A stretch of DNA of 42,190 bases from Lentisphaeria bacterium (lineage in GTDB: Bacteria; Verrucomicrobiota; Lentisphaeria; Victivallales; UBA1829), in NCBI GenBank assembly GCA_017615635.1, contig JAFZZR010000186.1, positions 1 to 42,190 of the forward strand, given 5' to 3'. The notes beneath the pieces were generated by a model. It searched no databases, was not told the DNA's origin, and saw nothing but the letters and a program-made list of their open reading frames with translations. The translations under genes and the position numbers were made by a program. Each line of letters starts with the position of its first letter. The stretch's first letter is position 1. Positions 31,138 to 39,419 of the stretch are shown here, piece after piece.

Positions 31138-32907
31138 TCAGAGTCCGCCGCAGAGCTTCAGGAGCACACCGGCGGCCACGGCGGATCCGATCACGCCGGC
31201 CACGTTGGGGCCCATGGCCTGCATCAGCAGGAAGTTCTGATTGTCGAACTCAAGACCGACCTTGTTGACCACACGGGCGGCCATGGGGACGGCGGAAACG
31301 CCGGCCGCGCCGATCAGCGGGTTGATCTTGACCTTGGAGAAGCAGTTCATGATCTTGGCGAAGATGACGCCGGTGGCGGTGCCCACGCAGAAGGCCACAC
31401 AGCCCAGGAGCAGGATTCCCAGCGTCTGGGCGCTGAGGAACTGTTCGGCGGAGAGCTTGGAGCCAACCGCGATGCCAAGGAAGATCGTCACGATGTTGAT
31501 CAGGGCGTTCTGCGCCGTGTCGCTCAGACGGTCCACCACACCGCATTCCTTCATCAGGTTGCCGAACATCAGCATGCCCATGAGGGGCGCCGCATCCGGC
31601 AGAAGGAAGGCGCAGAGGAGGGTGATGAGGATCGGGAAGCAGATCTTCTCGATCTTGGAGACGGGCCGGAGCTGGGCCATGCGGATCTTCTTTTCTTCCG
31701 CCGTGGTGAGCGCCTTCATGATGGGCGGCTGGATGATCGGCACCAGCGCCATGTAGGAGTAGGCAGCCACGGCAATGGCGCCCAGCAGCGAGGGCGAAAG
31801 ACGGCTGGTCAGGAAGATGGACGTGGGGCCGTCCGCACCGCCGATGATCCCGATGGAGGCGGCGTCCTTGATATTGAAGTCGATGCCCGGCACGAAGTTC
31901 AGCGCCAGCGCTCCCAGCAGGGCCGTGAAGATTCCGAACTGCGCCGCGCCGCCCAGCAGAGCGGTCTTGGGATTGGCGATCATGGGACCGAAGTCCGTCA
32001 TGGCACCGACGCCCATGAAGATGAGCAGCGGGAAGACGCCGGAGTTGATTCCGACCTCGAAGATGAGGTACTGGATCCCGCCCGGAGCGGAGATGCCGGC
32101 CAGCGGAATGTTGGCCAGAAGAGCGCCGAAGCCGATGGGCAGGAGCAGAAGGGGTTCGAACTCCTTGACGATGGCCAGATACATGAGGACCAGCGCGATC
32201 AGCATCATGATGACGCGTCCGAGTCCCAGGATCCACGTGTTCGGGAAGTCCGCCCGGGTCTGGTCGATGATGTTGCAGATGCCCGTGCTCTGCCAGAGGC
32301 CGCGGAAGCAGTCCGCGAATCCGGGCAGGTTGCCCACGGAAGAGCCGCTGACGAGGGAGTCATGATACACCAGATGCGGTGAGAACTCGGCCACCACATC
32401 ACCGGGGAGGAGCGTCTGGGCGCTGTCGAATCCATCCCGAACCGCCACGACCTGCGCCGCCTGGGCCAGCTTGACCTTGCCTTTGCTGCGGCCTGTGGGC
32501 TTGATCGTGAAGATCTCGCTGCCGTCATGGAGCTTGTCGCCGACTTTCAGCGAGTTGGAGTACACGACGCCCGGCTTTTCCCAATTGTAGACCAGGTACA
32601 GATGGCCGGTTTCGAAGTTCACGTAGTAGTCGAAAACATCGTCTTCCGCCGAAAACGGCTTCTTGATCGGAAAAATCTTTTTCGGGTACTTCGCCTTGAG
32701 TTCGTTCAGCGTGAAAGGCAGGGCCCTTTTCTCCGGCGCTGCCGACTGCACTTCAATTACGCGGCAGTCGGTCTTCCCGCAGATCTTTCCGTCTTTCGCT
32801 TCGATCGTCGTCTTCTCGACGACAACGATGTTTTCCTCCGCCGACAGAGGCAGGGCAAAGCCCGCCGCCGCGGTCAGGAGAGCAATGAAACAGGAGAGCA
32901 TTCGCAT
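31138..32907 (-). CDS. oadB: Na+-transporting carboxylate decarboxylase beta subunit (OadB/GcdB type) with a secreted-type N-terminal extension
   Basis: The protein has 589 residues. Residues of about 215-589 are a normal OadB, with multiple membrane helices, [17 protein letters not shown] containing the Na+/proton-coupling Asp, and [19 protein letters not shown]. OadB uses the decarboxylation of carboxybiotin to pump Na+. The first 210 residues are unusual: a cleavable-looking signal peptide ([25 protein letters not shown]) then a soluble, Lys-rich domain ([18 protein letters not shown]), presumably outside the cytoplasm. It is the last gene before the terminator, 12 bp after oadA. The substrate of the complex (oxaloacetate, methylmalonyl-CoA or glutaconyl-CoA) is set by the alpha subunit. 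Confidence 0.92.
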   Translation of the reverse strand: MRMLSCFIALLTAAAGFALPLSAEENIVVVEKTTIEAKDGKICGKTDCRVIEVQSAAPEKRALPFTLNELKAKYPKKIFPIKKPFSAEDDVFDYYVNFETGHLYLVYNWEKPGVVYSNSLKVGDKLHDGSEIFTIKPTGRSKGKVKLAQAAQVVAVRDGFDSAQTLLPGDVVAEFSPHLVYHDSLVSGSSVGNLPGFADCFRGLWQSTGICNIIDQTRADFPNTWILGLGRVIMMLIALVLMYLAIVKEFEPLLLLPIGFGALLANIPLAGISAPGGIQYLIFEVGINSGVFPLLIFMGVGAMTDFGPMIANPKTALLGGAAQFGIFTALLGALALNFVPGIDFNIKDAASIGIIGGADGPTSIFLTSRLSPSLLGAIAVAAYSYMALVPIIQPPIMKALTTAEEKKIRMAQLRPVSKIEKICFPILITLLCAFLLPDAAPLMGMLMFGNLMKECGVVDRLSDTAQNALINIVTIFLGIAVGSKLSAEQFLSAQTLGILLLGCVAFCVGTATGVIFAKIMNCFSKVKINPLIGAAGVSAVPMAARVVNKVGLEFDNQNFLLMQAMGPNVAGVIGSAVAAGVLLKLCGGL

Positions 32908-32919
32908 GGGGAGTACTCC

Positions 32920-34743
32920 TTACTTGATAGTCATGATGGCCTGACCGGCGGTCACGACTTCCTTGGGGCCGACCAGAACTTCGGCCACCGTTCCGGCATT
33001 CGCCGCCTTGATCTCGGTTTCCATCTTCATGGCTTCGATCACGGCAACGACCTGACCGGCTTCCACCGCATCACCGGCGGAGACTTCCACGCGGATGATG
33101 GTTCCGGGCATGGGCGCGGCCACCGGAGTGCCTTCGCCGGATGCGGCCTTTGCGGCAGGAGCGGCGGCCTTTCCGCCTTCCACCACCTGACTGTTCAGAT
33201 CGGCGGTGATCACGCCGCCTTCCTTGACCTGGACATTGAAGGTCTTGCCTTCGACTGTGACGGTGTAGGCGGCGGGCACATCGGACTTCGCGGCCTTGCC
33301 GACTTCGGACGCATAACGGATCCCCATGGGCTTATCGCCCTTGAGAAAGTTGATTCCCTTGTCGCCGCAGGCGGCGGCAATGAAGATGTTTTCTTCGGTG
33401 ACTTCCAGCCCGTTCTGCTTGAGCAGTTCCGTGTTGTAGGCAATGCCCAGCTTCGGATTGGCATCGTTGATCTCCACCACGGACTTCGTGGTCGGCTCCA
33501 TTCCCAGCTGCTCGGAGGCCCATTTCACCAGAATCGGATCCGGCGCCACAGGGGTCTTTCCGAAGTAGCCCAGAACCATTTTGCCGTAGCCCTTGGGATC
33601 CATCTTCCAGGATCCGTCGGGATTCTTGCCCTGGACGGCGTTGCGGAAGGCCTGCTGGAAGTAGAACTGGGAAACCGGGGTGACGGAGGTCCCGAAACCG
33701 CCGCGCGCCACGACTTCGCGCATCTCTTCGATGGTCTTGTCGTATTTATCCAGACAGTTGTTGTCGCGCATCATCTGGGTGTTGGCGGTGAGGGCGCCGC
33801 CGGGCATGGGGCTGAAGATGATCTCGGGGGAGACCTGCATGGATTCCGGAGGCATGAAATACTTGCTCATGCACTTTTTGAATTCCTTTTCCACGGCCAG
33901 GATCTTTTCGGGATCCACATCCAGCATGTAGTCCGGATCGCCGTCCAGCACATGGAACATGGTCAGGATGTCCGCCTCGCAGGTGCCGCCGGAAAGGGGC
34001 GCCATGGCCAGGTCGATGATATCCGCGCCGCCCCGGATGGCCGCCAGGTTGCAGGCCACCGCGCCGCCGGCGGTGTCATGGGTGTGGAACTGGATCTCCT
34101 TGACACCCTTGCCGAAGGTCTTGTCCAGGATCTCGCGGGCCTGACGGACCGTCTCGTAGACGGTGGCGGGCTTGGAGGTGCCGGAGGCGTCCTTGAAGGC
34201 CAGAGAGTCGAAGGGAATGCCGCTGGCGATGATCTCGTTGAGGCGGTCGATGTAGAATTTCGGCGTATGCGCGTAGTCTTCGTGAAGCGTGGGCGCCAGG
34301 CCCATCATGGTGACAGTGACCTGATGCTTCAGACCGTACTTCGCGATGGCGCGTCCGGAGACGTCCAGATTCCGCACGTCGTTAAGCGCGTCAAAGTTGC
34401 GGATCTGCGTGATGCCGTGCTTCTTGAAGAGTTTCGCATGAAGATCGATGATATCGGAAGACTGGGAGGAGAGGCCCACCACGTTGACGCCGCGGGAAAG
34501 GGTCTGAAGGTTGACATCGGGACCCACGATCTGACGCCACCGGTCCATTTCCTCGAAGGCGTTCTCCTGCGTGTAGAAGAAGAGGCTCTGGAACCGGGCG
34601 CCGCCGCCGATCTCGATGTGGTTGATCCCCGCCTTGGCCGCCGCTTCCAGCGCAGGCGCGAAATCGTCGGTTTTTGCACGGGCTCCGATGCAGGACTGGA
34701 ATCCGTCGCGGAACGAGCAGTCCATGAATTTGATTTTTTTCAT
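32920..34743 (-). CDS. oadA: oxaloacetate decarboxylase alpha subunit (biotin-carrying)
   Basis: The protein has 607 residues. The carboxyltransferase barrel starts MDCSFRDGFQSCIGARAKT (family R-D-x-x-Q-S) and includes the metal site FHTHDTAGGAVA and the KDASG motif. A PYC_OADA domain follows, then an Ala/Pro linker and the biotinyl domain with the EAMKMETE acceptor, Lys573, near the C-terminus. It takes CO2 from oxaloacetate (or a relative) onto biotin, for release by OadB with Na+ export. Pyruvate-carboxylase 5S-type subunits look similar, but the flanking oadG and oadB settle the call. birA upstream in the same operon would load the biotin. Confidence 0.95.
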   Translation of the reverse strand: MKKIKFMDCSFRDGFQSCIGARAKTDDFAPALEAAAKAGINHIEIGGGARFQSLFFYTQENAFEEMDRWRQIVGPDVNLQTLSRGVNVVGLSSQSSDIIDLHAKLFKKHGITQIRNFDALNDVRNLDVSGRAIAKYGLKHQVTVTMMGLAPTLHEDYAHTPKFYIDRLNEIIASGIPFDSLAFKDASGTSKPATVYETVRQAREILDKTFGKGVKEIQFHTHDTAGGAVACNLAAIRGGADIIDLAMAPLSGGTCEADILTMFHVLDGDPDYMLDVDPEKILAVEKEFKKCMSKYFMPPESMQVSPEIIFSPMPGGALTANTQMMRDNNCLDKYDKTIEEMREVVARGGFGTSVTPVSQFYFQQAFRNAVQGKNPDGSWKMDPKGYGKMVLGYFGKTPVAPDPILVKWASEQLGMEPTTKSVVEINDANPKLGIAYNTELLKQNGLEVTEENIFIAAACGDKGINFLKGDKPMGIRYASEVGKAAKSDVPAAYTVTVEGKTFNVQVKEGGVITADLNSQVVEGGKAAAPAAKAASGEGTPVAAPMPGTIIRVEVSAGDAVEAGQVVAVIEAMKMETEIKAANAGTVAEVLVGPKEVVTAGQAIMTIK

Positions 34744-34794
34744 TTCTTCCTGAAAGATCCTATGTTGTTATGTTTCTTTTTTGACTGTTCCGTT

Positions 34795-35052
34795 TCATTC
34801 GCCCCGGTGCATCCGGACGGCGGCGATGGCAGCCTGAGCCAGGAGCCGGTCGGCGGCGGAAAGCGCGCTCTTGCCCGCGGCGGCGGCTTTTGGCGCTTTC
34901 TTCGGGGATTCCTTCACGAGGAATTTCGAATACGGCGCGAGAAGTTTCGACATGACCTTCATGAGAAGGATCATGACCACGAGGAAGACGTACACCATGC
35001 CCATCCCGAGGACCATGGCCTTCAGTCCGTCCAGCAGCAGTCTTGTATCCAT
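34795..35052 (-). CDS. oadG: oxaloacetate decarboxylase gamma subunit
   Basis: The protein has 85 residues. One N-terminal membrane helix (MVLGMGMVYVFLVVMILLMKVM) is followed by a short Ala/Lys/Pro-rich cytosolic tail, the usual OadG plan. It anchors the alpha subunit to the beta subunit. Sequence conservation in this family is low, so the call rests largely on size, helix and position between birA and oadA. Confidence 0.88.
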   Translation of the reverse strand: MDTRLLLDGLKAMVLGMGMVYVFLVVMILLMKVMSKLLAPYSKFLVKESPKKAPKAAAAGKSALSAADRLLAQAAIAAVRMHRGE

Positions 35053-35091
35053 ACTGTCTTTGTCCTTTCCTTAAATTTTATTTCATTGTTT

Positions 35092-35853
35092 TCAAGTTCC
35101 GAAATCCAGCGATCCCTTGGCGATCCGGACGTCCCCGCAGGAAAAGATCCTCTTTCTGCCGTCGTCCAGGATCACCGCGCCGCCGTCTTCCGCTATATCC
35201 AGAAACGGCGACCGGATCACCCGTCCGTCCGGCAGAACGAAATCCAGTTCCTGCCCGATGAGAAGGTTTTCCGCCTTCCAGCGGGCGAAGAGACCATCCG
35301 GGTCATTTAAATACATAATATAGCACGCACAAACGTGTTTTGCCAGCCGGAGAATCATCTTTTTCAGAGAAAAAACGCGTCCGTCCAGCGAATGAAGAGA
35401 AGCCGCCCGGATCCCCGTCCGCTTCAGCGTCGCTTCCGGGCTGTTTATATTGATCCCCATGCCCACGATCACGCCGCGCAGGGTTTCCCGGACCACGCCT
35501 TCGGACAGGATCCCGCTGATTTTATCGGGTCCGCTGTAGATGTCGTTGGGCCATTTCAGATAAAAGGAGAGATCGTTGCCTGCCGCTTCCCGGAGCGTTT
35601 CCAGAACGGCCAGAGAAGCCGCGGCCGCCGCCAGAAAGAGCGGTTCGCGGATCTGCTTGACCACCCAGGATACGTAGAGATTTTCGCCTTTCGGGGAGAG
35701 CCAGGACCGGCCGAGCCGGCCGCGTCCTGCCGTCTGCTCATCCGCCCAGACGAGCGTGCCGTCCGCCAGTTCGTCGAAATGTTCGGACGCGTACCGGTTC
35801 GTGGAGTCCACTGTGTTCAGAAAAAGAATGTTGTCCGCGGGCGGGTCGATCAT
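35092..35853 (-). CDS. birA: biotin-[carboxyl-carrier] ligase, without DNA-binding domain
   Basis: The protein has 253 residues. It carries NTVDSTNRYASEHF, the biotinyl-AMP loop TAGRGRLGRSWLSP, LYVSW and the catalytic-Lys motif LKWPNDIYSG, with a short C-terminal SH3-like domain. No N-terminal helix-turn-helix is present, so it is a ligase only, not a repressor. It overlaps acpS by an ATGA junction and lies 40 bp before oadG, fitting its task of biotinylating OadA. Confidence 0.94.
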   Translation of the reverse strand: MIDPPADNILFLNTVDSTNRYASEHFDELADGTLVWADEQTAGRGRLGRSWLSPKGENLYVSWVVKQIREPLFLAAAAASLAVLETLREAAGNDLSFYLKWPNDIYSGPDKISGILSEGVVRETLRGVIVGMGININSPEATLKRTGIRAASLHSLDGRVFSLKKMILRLAKHVCACYIMYLNDPDGLFARWKAENLLIGQELDFVLPDGRVIRSPFLDIAEDGGAVILDDGRKRIFSCGDVRIAKGSLDFGT

Positions 35854-36239
35854 TTTTCATCCGCGCATTCCAGCACGGCCATTCCGATCGCGTATGCCCG
35901 TTCGTGACTGATGGAGACATGGATCCCCGTGATGCCGAGTCTCCGGACGGTCTCCGCCGTGGCCGCGTGAAGGGTTACCTGCGGAACGTTGCGCGGACCG
36001 GGAAGGATCTCGATCTCCACGAAGGCGCAGTCGGCGCACATGCCTGTTTTGAGAGCCTTGGAAAAGGCCTCCTTGGCAGCCCACCGGCCCGCAATGAATT
36101 CCGCTTTCCCCGTCTGGGCGTCCAGCAGTTCCAGCTCCTTCTTCGTCAGAATGTTCTTGACGAAGTGATAGCCGTGTTTTTCGTAGATCCCGGCTACGCG
36201 GGCGCAGTCGGCGATATCCGTTCCGATTCCGTAGATCAC
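35850..36239 (-). CDS. acpS: holo-[acyl-carrier-protein] synthase
   Basis: The product is 129 residues if it starts at the GTG at 36237-36239, giving (M)IYGIGTDIADCARV, the conserved N-terminus with its metal Asp. That GTG overlaps the radC stop (GTGA), and GGAGGAG lies upstream. The second motif FIAGRWAAKEAFSKAL carries the metal Glu and catalytic Lys, and VSISHERAYAIGMAV closes the protein. It transfers 4'-phosphopantetheine from CoA to acyl carrier protein. A longer ATG start would sit inside radC. Confidence 0.93.
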   Translation of the reverse strand: MIYGIGTDIADCARVAGIYEKHGYHFVKNILTKKELELLDAQTGKAEFIAGRWAAKEAFSKALKTGMCADCAFVEIEILPGPRNVPQVTLHAATAETVRRLGITGIHVSISHERAYAIGMAVLECADEK

Positions 36240-36985
36240 AGCTCTTTCTCCTCCGCATCGTCCTCGCATGCCTCCGCAGGGTAGGGATCCAGTACACGGT
36301 CGCAGACGGAGCCGCCGCACCGGTCCGCATCGCGGAAGCTGAAGTAGTCATATTTGGAAACGATAAGATGATCCAGCAGCCGGATGTTGAGGATCCGGAG
36401 AGCCTTTTTCACCTCCATCGTCACACGCCGGTCTTCCTGGGACGGATGAGAGATCCCGCCGGGATGATTGTGGCAGAGGACCACGGAGCGGGCGCCCTTG
36501 AGAAGAGCCTTCTTCGCGATGGCGTCGGGATAGACGCTGACGGCATCCGTTGTTCCTTCGCCCAGCGTGGAGACATCCAGCAGCATGTTTTTCGCATTCA
36601 GATAGAAGACCATCATCACCTCGCTGGTCCGTCCGCCCAGGCGGAGACGCGCATAGGAGGCGAAATTCTCCGCATGCAGAATAAAATCCTCGTTGTCGAT
36701 GGTCTGCCGGAGATAGCGGACCGAAAGATCCCGGATCAGCTTGATGAGGATCGCGGAGTTTTTGCCCAGTCCGGACGTCTCCTCCAGCTGACAGAGCTCG
36801 GCGTCCACGACGCCCGCAAGAGAATGATACTCTTCGATCAGTTTTTTTGCCAGAGGCCGGACATCCTTTCGCGGGACGGCGTAGGTGAGAAGAAGTTCCA
36901 GAATTTCGTAATCCAGAAACCCGTCGGGTCCTCCTATGCGGTATTTTTCACGCAGCCTGGCGCGATGTCCGTTGTCCTCGTTCAT
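36236..36985 (-). CDS. radC: RadC-family JAB/JAMM protein
   Basis: The protein has 249 residues. An N-terminal helix-hairpin-helix part (LLTYAVPRKDVRPLAKKL, EETSGLGKNSAILIKL) is followed by an MPN domain with the JAMM zinc motif LCHNHPGGISHPSQED. Despite the name, a DNA-repair role is doubtful and the cellular function is unsettled. It overlaps the RNA methyltransferase (ATGA) upstream and acpS downstream. Confidence 0.93.
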   Translation of the reverse strand: MNEDNGHRARLREKYRIGGPDGFLDYEILELLLTYAVPRKDVRPLAKKLIEEYHSLAGVVDAELCQLEETSGLGKNSAILIKLIRDLSVRYLRQTIDNEDFILHAENFASYARLRLGGRTSEVMMVFYLNAKNMLLDVSTLGEGTTDAVSVYPDAIAKKALLKGARSVVLCHNHPGGISHPSQEDRRVTMEVKKALRILNIRLLDHLIVSKYDYFSFRDADRCGGSVCDRVLDPYPAEACEDDAEEKEL

Positions 36986-38178
36986 ATTTTCTCCAGGAGC
37001 GTTATGTTTTCAAAATGGGCCGTGCCGGGAAACATATCGAACAGGCGTCCTTCCCGTACTTCGAATCCGCTGCCAAGTCTCTCGATATCCCTCCGCAGCA
37101 TATCCGGCGCACAGGAGACGTATACGATACACGCCGGGCCCCAGTTCTTCAGCGCTTCCGCAAGACGTTCCGGGATCCCTGTCCGGGGCGGATCCAGCAG
37201 GACCAGCGTCTTATCCGGTTCGGCCGGGGTGCGGACAGGATCGAATTTCCCTGCATCGAGAGTCAGAAAGCGCGCATCGCATCCCGGAGCAAGACGGGAG
37301 ACGTTAAGCCTTGCCGCCCGCACGGCGTCCGGATCCAGCTCCACCCCTACGGTCCGGAGGGCGGGGAAGCGGCGAAGTGCCGCCGCGGAGAAGAATCCGG
37401 ATCCGCAGAACAGATCGAGCAGATATCGAGGCTGTTTTTGTTCCAGGTATGCCAGAACGGAATCGATGAGTGCCTTTGCCACGGGCATATTCACCTGAAA
37501 AAAGGAGCCCGTCGGCGTCAGAAAGGTCCCGTGCTCCCCCAGATCTTCCGTCAGAAATGATTTATCCGGATGACGTTCCTTCCGCCCGGGCCGTTCGAAA
37601 CGCACGATCGTGCCGTCTTTTTCCGTATACCGGATCAGAAGCCGTTTCGCGTCCTCCGGGATCTCCAGATCCGACAGCGTTTCGTTGATCTCTTTGCGGG
37701 CCAGCGGACAGTTCCTTACCGGAATGAGTGTCCGGTTGTCGTCCGCCCTGTACCCGGCCTGTCCGCCTTCACAGGAGAGGGAGAGCCGGCTCCGGTATCC
37801 TGTCCGGACCGGGGAAGGGAAGGGCGGCCCGAAACGGCAATGGGGAGCCCGTCCGCCACGGGTGAGGAAATCTTCATACTGTTTCTGCTTTGCCTGAAGC
37901 TCGAAATCCGCTTCGGTTTCGGCATAGACGCAGCCCGGACACGGCGGATCGTTTGCGCGAAGGGAACAGAAGGACTCCCGCCTGTGGTCCGATTTGACCG
38001 GAATGGAACGGACGGCGGCCCGGGCAAAATTCTTCTTGACGGAATAAACCTGCGCCTCCACCGTATCGCCGGGAATGCCGACCCGGACAAAACAGACACG
38101 CCCGTCCGGCAGCGAGGCGATGCCGTCTCCCATAAAGGAGAAGGAGGAGATCTTCAAGGTTCGTATATCGGAATCCAT
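36982..38178 (-). CDS. TrmA/RlmD-family RNA m5U methyltransferase
   Basis: The protein has 398 residues. Residues 1-55 resemble a TRAM domain. The following CSLRANDPPCPGCVYAETE matches the [4Fe-4S]-binding cysteines of RlmC/RlmD. The C-terminal half is a class I methyltransferase: FFQVNMPVA, LDLFCGSGFFSAAAL, LDPPRTGIPE and the catalytic-Cys motif YVSCAPDMLRRD. The product is m5U in rRNA or tRNA; which one is not decidable. No clear ribosome site precedes the ATG. First gene of the long operon that runs to oadB. Confidence 0.9.
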   Translation of the reverse strand: MDSDIRTLKISSFSFMGDGIASLPDGRVCFVRVGIPGDTVEAQVYSVKKNFARAAVRSIPVKSDHRRESFCSLRANDPPCPGCVYAETEADFELQAKQKQYEDFLTRGGRAPHCRFGPPFPSPVRTGYRSRLSLSCEGGQAGYRADDNRTLIPVRNCPLARKEINETLSDLEIPEDAKRLLIRYTEKDGTIVRFERPGRKERHPDKSFLTEDLGEHGTFLTPTGSFFQVNMPVAKALIDSVLAYLEQKQPRYLLDLFCGSGFFSAAALRRFPALRTVGVELDPDAVRAARLNVSRLAPGCDARFLTLDAGKFDPVRTPAEPDKTLVLLDPPRTGIPERLAEALKNWGPACIVYVSCAPDMLRRDIERLGSGFEVREGRLFDMFPGTAHFENITLLEKI

Positions 38179-38214
38179 GCGCAGCCGGTTTGAAAGATAT
38201 TTTTTTGAAGAAGT

Positions 38215-38243
38215 AAGATATCACGAAAAAAAGAATTCGTCAA
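38215..38243 (-). promoter_or_regulatory. predicted promoter of the RNA methyltransferase-radC-acpS-birA-oadGAB operon
   Basis: TTGACG (38243-38238) and TATCTT (38220-38215) on the minus strand are 17 bp apart. The predicted start is about 30 bases before the methyltransferase ATG. No other promoter was noticed before the oad genes, so all seven may be one transcript. Confidence 0.6.
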
Positions 38244-38317
38244 TCCGTTTTTCGGCGATTTTTGAAAAAAAGACGGCGGATGGATGAAAAAAATCGGAAA
38301 AAAATGACAACCACCCC

Positions 38318-38347
38318 TTGACACCGATATATAACGGTTTGTATAAT
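38318..38347 (+). promoter_or_regulatory. strong predicted promoter of the GntR regulator
   Basis: A consensus TTGACA (38318-38323) and a consensus TATAAT (38342-38347) are separated by 18 bp. Transcription would start near 38354, only about 13 bases before the ATG, so the AAGGAG ribosome site (from 38354) lies at the very 5' end of the mRNA. Confidence 0.7.
38323..38338. promoter_or_regulatory. operator-like palindrome in the promoter spacer
   Basis: ACCGATATATAACGGT is a 16-bp palindrome with 14 symmetric positions, lying between the -35 and -10 boxes. Binding here would block RNA polymerase, so autorepression by the GntR-family protein encoded next is likely. Confidence 0.55.
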
Positions 38348-38366
38348 TGGTGCAAGGAGTGAGAAA

Positions 38367-39419
38367 ATGGAATCTGTCTACAGAAAATTGAGCAGCCGGA
38401 TCGAGGATGAGATCCGCCGGGGTGCTTTCCGCGGGGGACGTCTGCCCGGCATTCATACTCTGGCGCGTCGGCTGGGCGCGAACCATATCACGGTCCGGAA
38501 GGCGCTGGAGCTTCTTGCGGAAAAAGGCATTCTTGTGGTGATCCCGTCCCGCGGCACGTTCCTGCGGGGAACATCGGAGCCTCGGAAACGATACGGCGTC
38601 ATCGGCTGTGTGGGCAGCTATTTTTCGGCGCCGGTGCGAGATCTGGCAATGGAACAGGCCGATATGCGGCTGAAGAAAGACGGATATTCCCTTTTGAACA
38701 TTACGTCGACTCCGGCTCTTTTCGATGAAAATCCGCGTCTGCTTCTGCAGTTCCCCGTGGACGGATACATCTTCTTCGGCAGCAGCATAAGCCGGAAGAT
38801 CTGCGACTGCCTGCTGGAAAACCATATCCCGGTCATCTGTTCCAACAACCGGAACTTTCCCGTCAACCATGTGGGATCGGATCATTTCGCCGCCTACGCC
38901 GAAGTCCTGAAGGCGCTGAAGTCGGCCGGATGCCGGAAAATCGGTTTCCTGGACTATCGGAGACCGCCCGACTTCGAAAACTACATCGAGGATGTCCGGT
39001 CCGTTTTTCAGCGGGAACTGGGCGAGGGCTTCGATCCGGATCTCTTCTGCGTCAGCGATTCCCGGAAACTCTATCTGCTGCACGGCGAGGGATATCACGA
39101 AGCCGCCGCGACGGACTTCGCCCGGGCTCACCGGGATAACGCACCCGACGGTATCGTGGCGGTCCCTCAGACCGTGCCGTTTCTGAAACGTTTTTTCCCG
39201 AACCTCAAAGCGGCCGCCTTTTCTCCGCGTTCGTCGTGTCCCGGATGCGATTTCGTCATGTATCAGGAGCTGCGCCCGCTGCTGGATGCGGCATTGGACC
39301 GGATGCTGGAGATTTTGTCCGGCGATACGTCCGTTACGGAGACCGTCCTGCCCATGGTCCTGCTTTCCGGGAATGATATCATCCCGCTTCACCCTGCTGC
39401 AACCGAGGAGAACGTCTGA
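38367..39419 (+). CDS. GntR-family regulator with a LacI-type sugar-binding domain
   Basis: The protein has 350 residues. Residues 1-70 form a GntR winged helix (YRKLSSRIEDEIRRGAF, LPGIHTLARRLGANHITVRKALELLAEKGILVVIPSRGTFL). The rest is a periplasmic-binding-protein-like effector domain (RKRYGVIGCVG, VPVICSNNRNFPVNHVGSDHFAAYAEVLKAL-like blocks), the AraR-type layout. It probably represses the glycosidase gene that follows with a 1-bp stop-start overlap (TGATG), and is released by a sugar. The ATG has AAGGAG at good spacing. A palindrome in its own promoter is the likely operator. Confidence 0.9.
   Translation: MESVYRKLSSRIEDEIRRGAFRGGRLPGIHTLARRLGANHITVRKALELLAEKGILVVIPSRGTFLRGTSEPRKRYGVIGCVGSYFSAPVRDLAMEQADMRLKKDGYSLLNITSTPALFDENPRLLLQFPVDGYIFFGSSISRKICDCLLENHIPVICSNNRNFPVNHVGSDHFAAYAEVLKALKSAGCRKIGFLDYRRPPDFENYIEDVRSVFQRELGEGFDPDLFCVSDSRKLYLLHGEGYHEAAATDFARAHRDNAPDGIVAVPQTVPFLKRFFPNLKAAAFSPRSSCPGCDFVMYQELRPLLDAALDRMLEILSGDTSVTETVLPMVLLSGNDIIPLHPAATEENV

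Noticed and set aside
32527-35310. Very long plus-strand ORF (over 900 codons) opposite oadB/oadA/oadG
   Set aside because: It is antisense to three well-supported genes and its translation is a His/Gly/Asp-rich shadow without family features.
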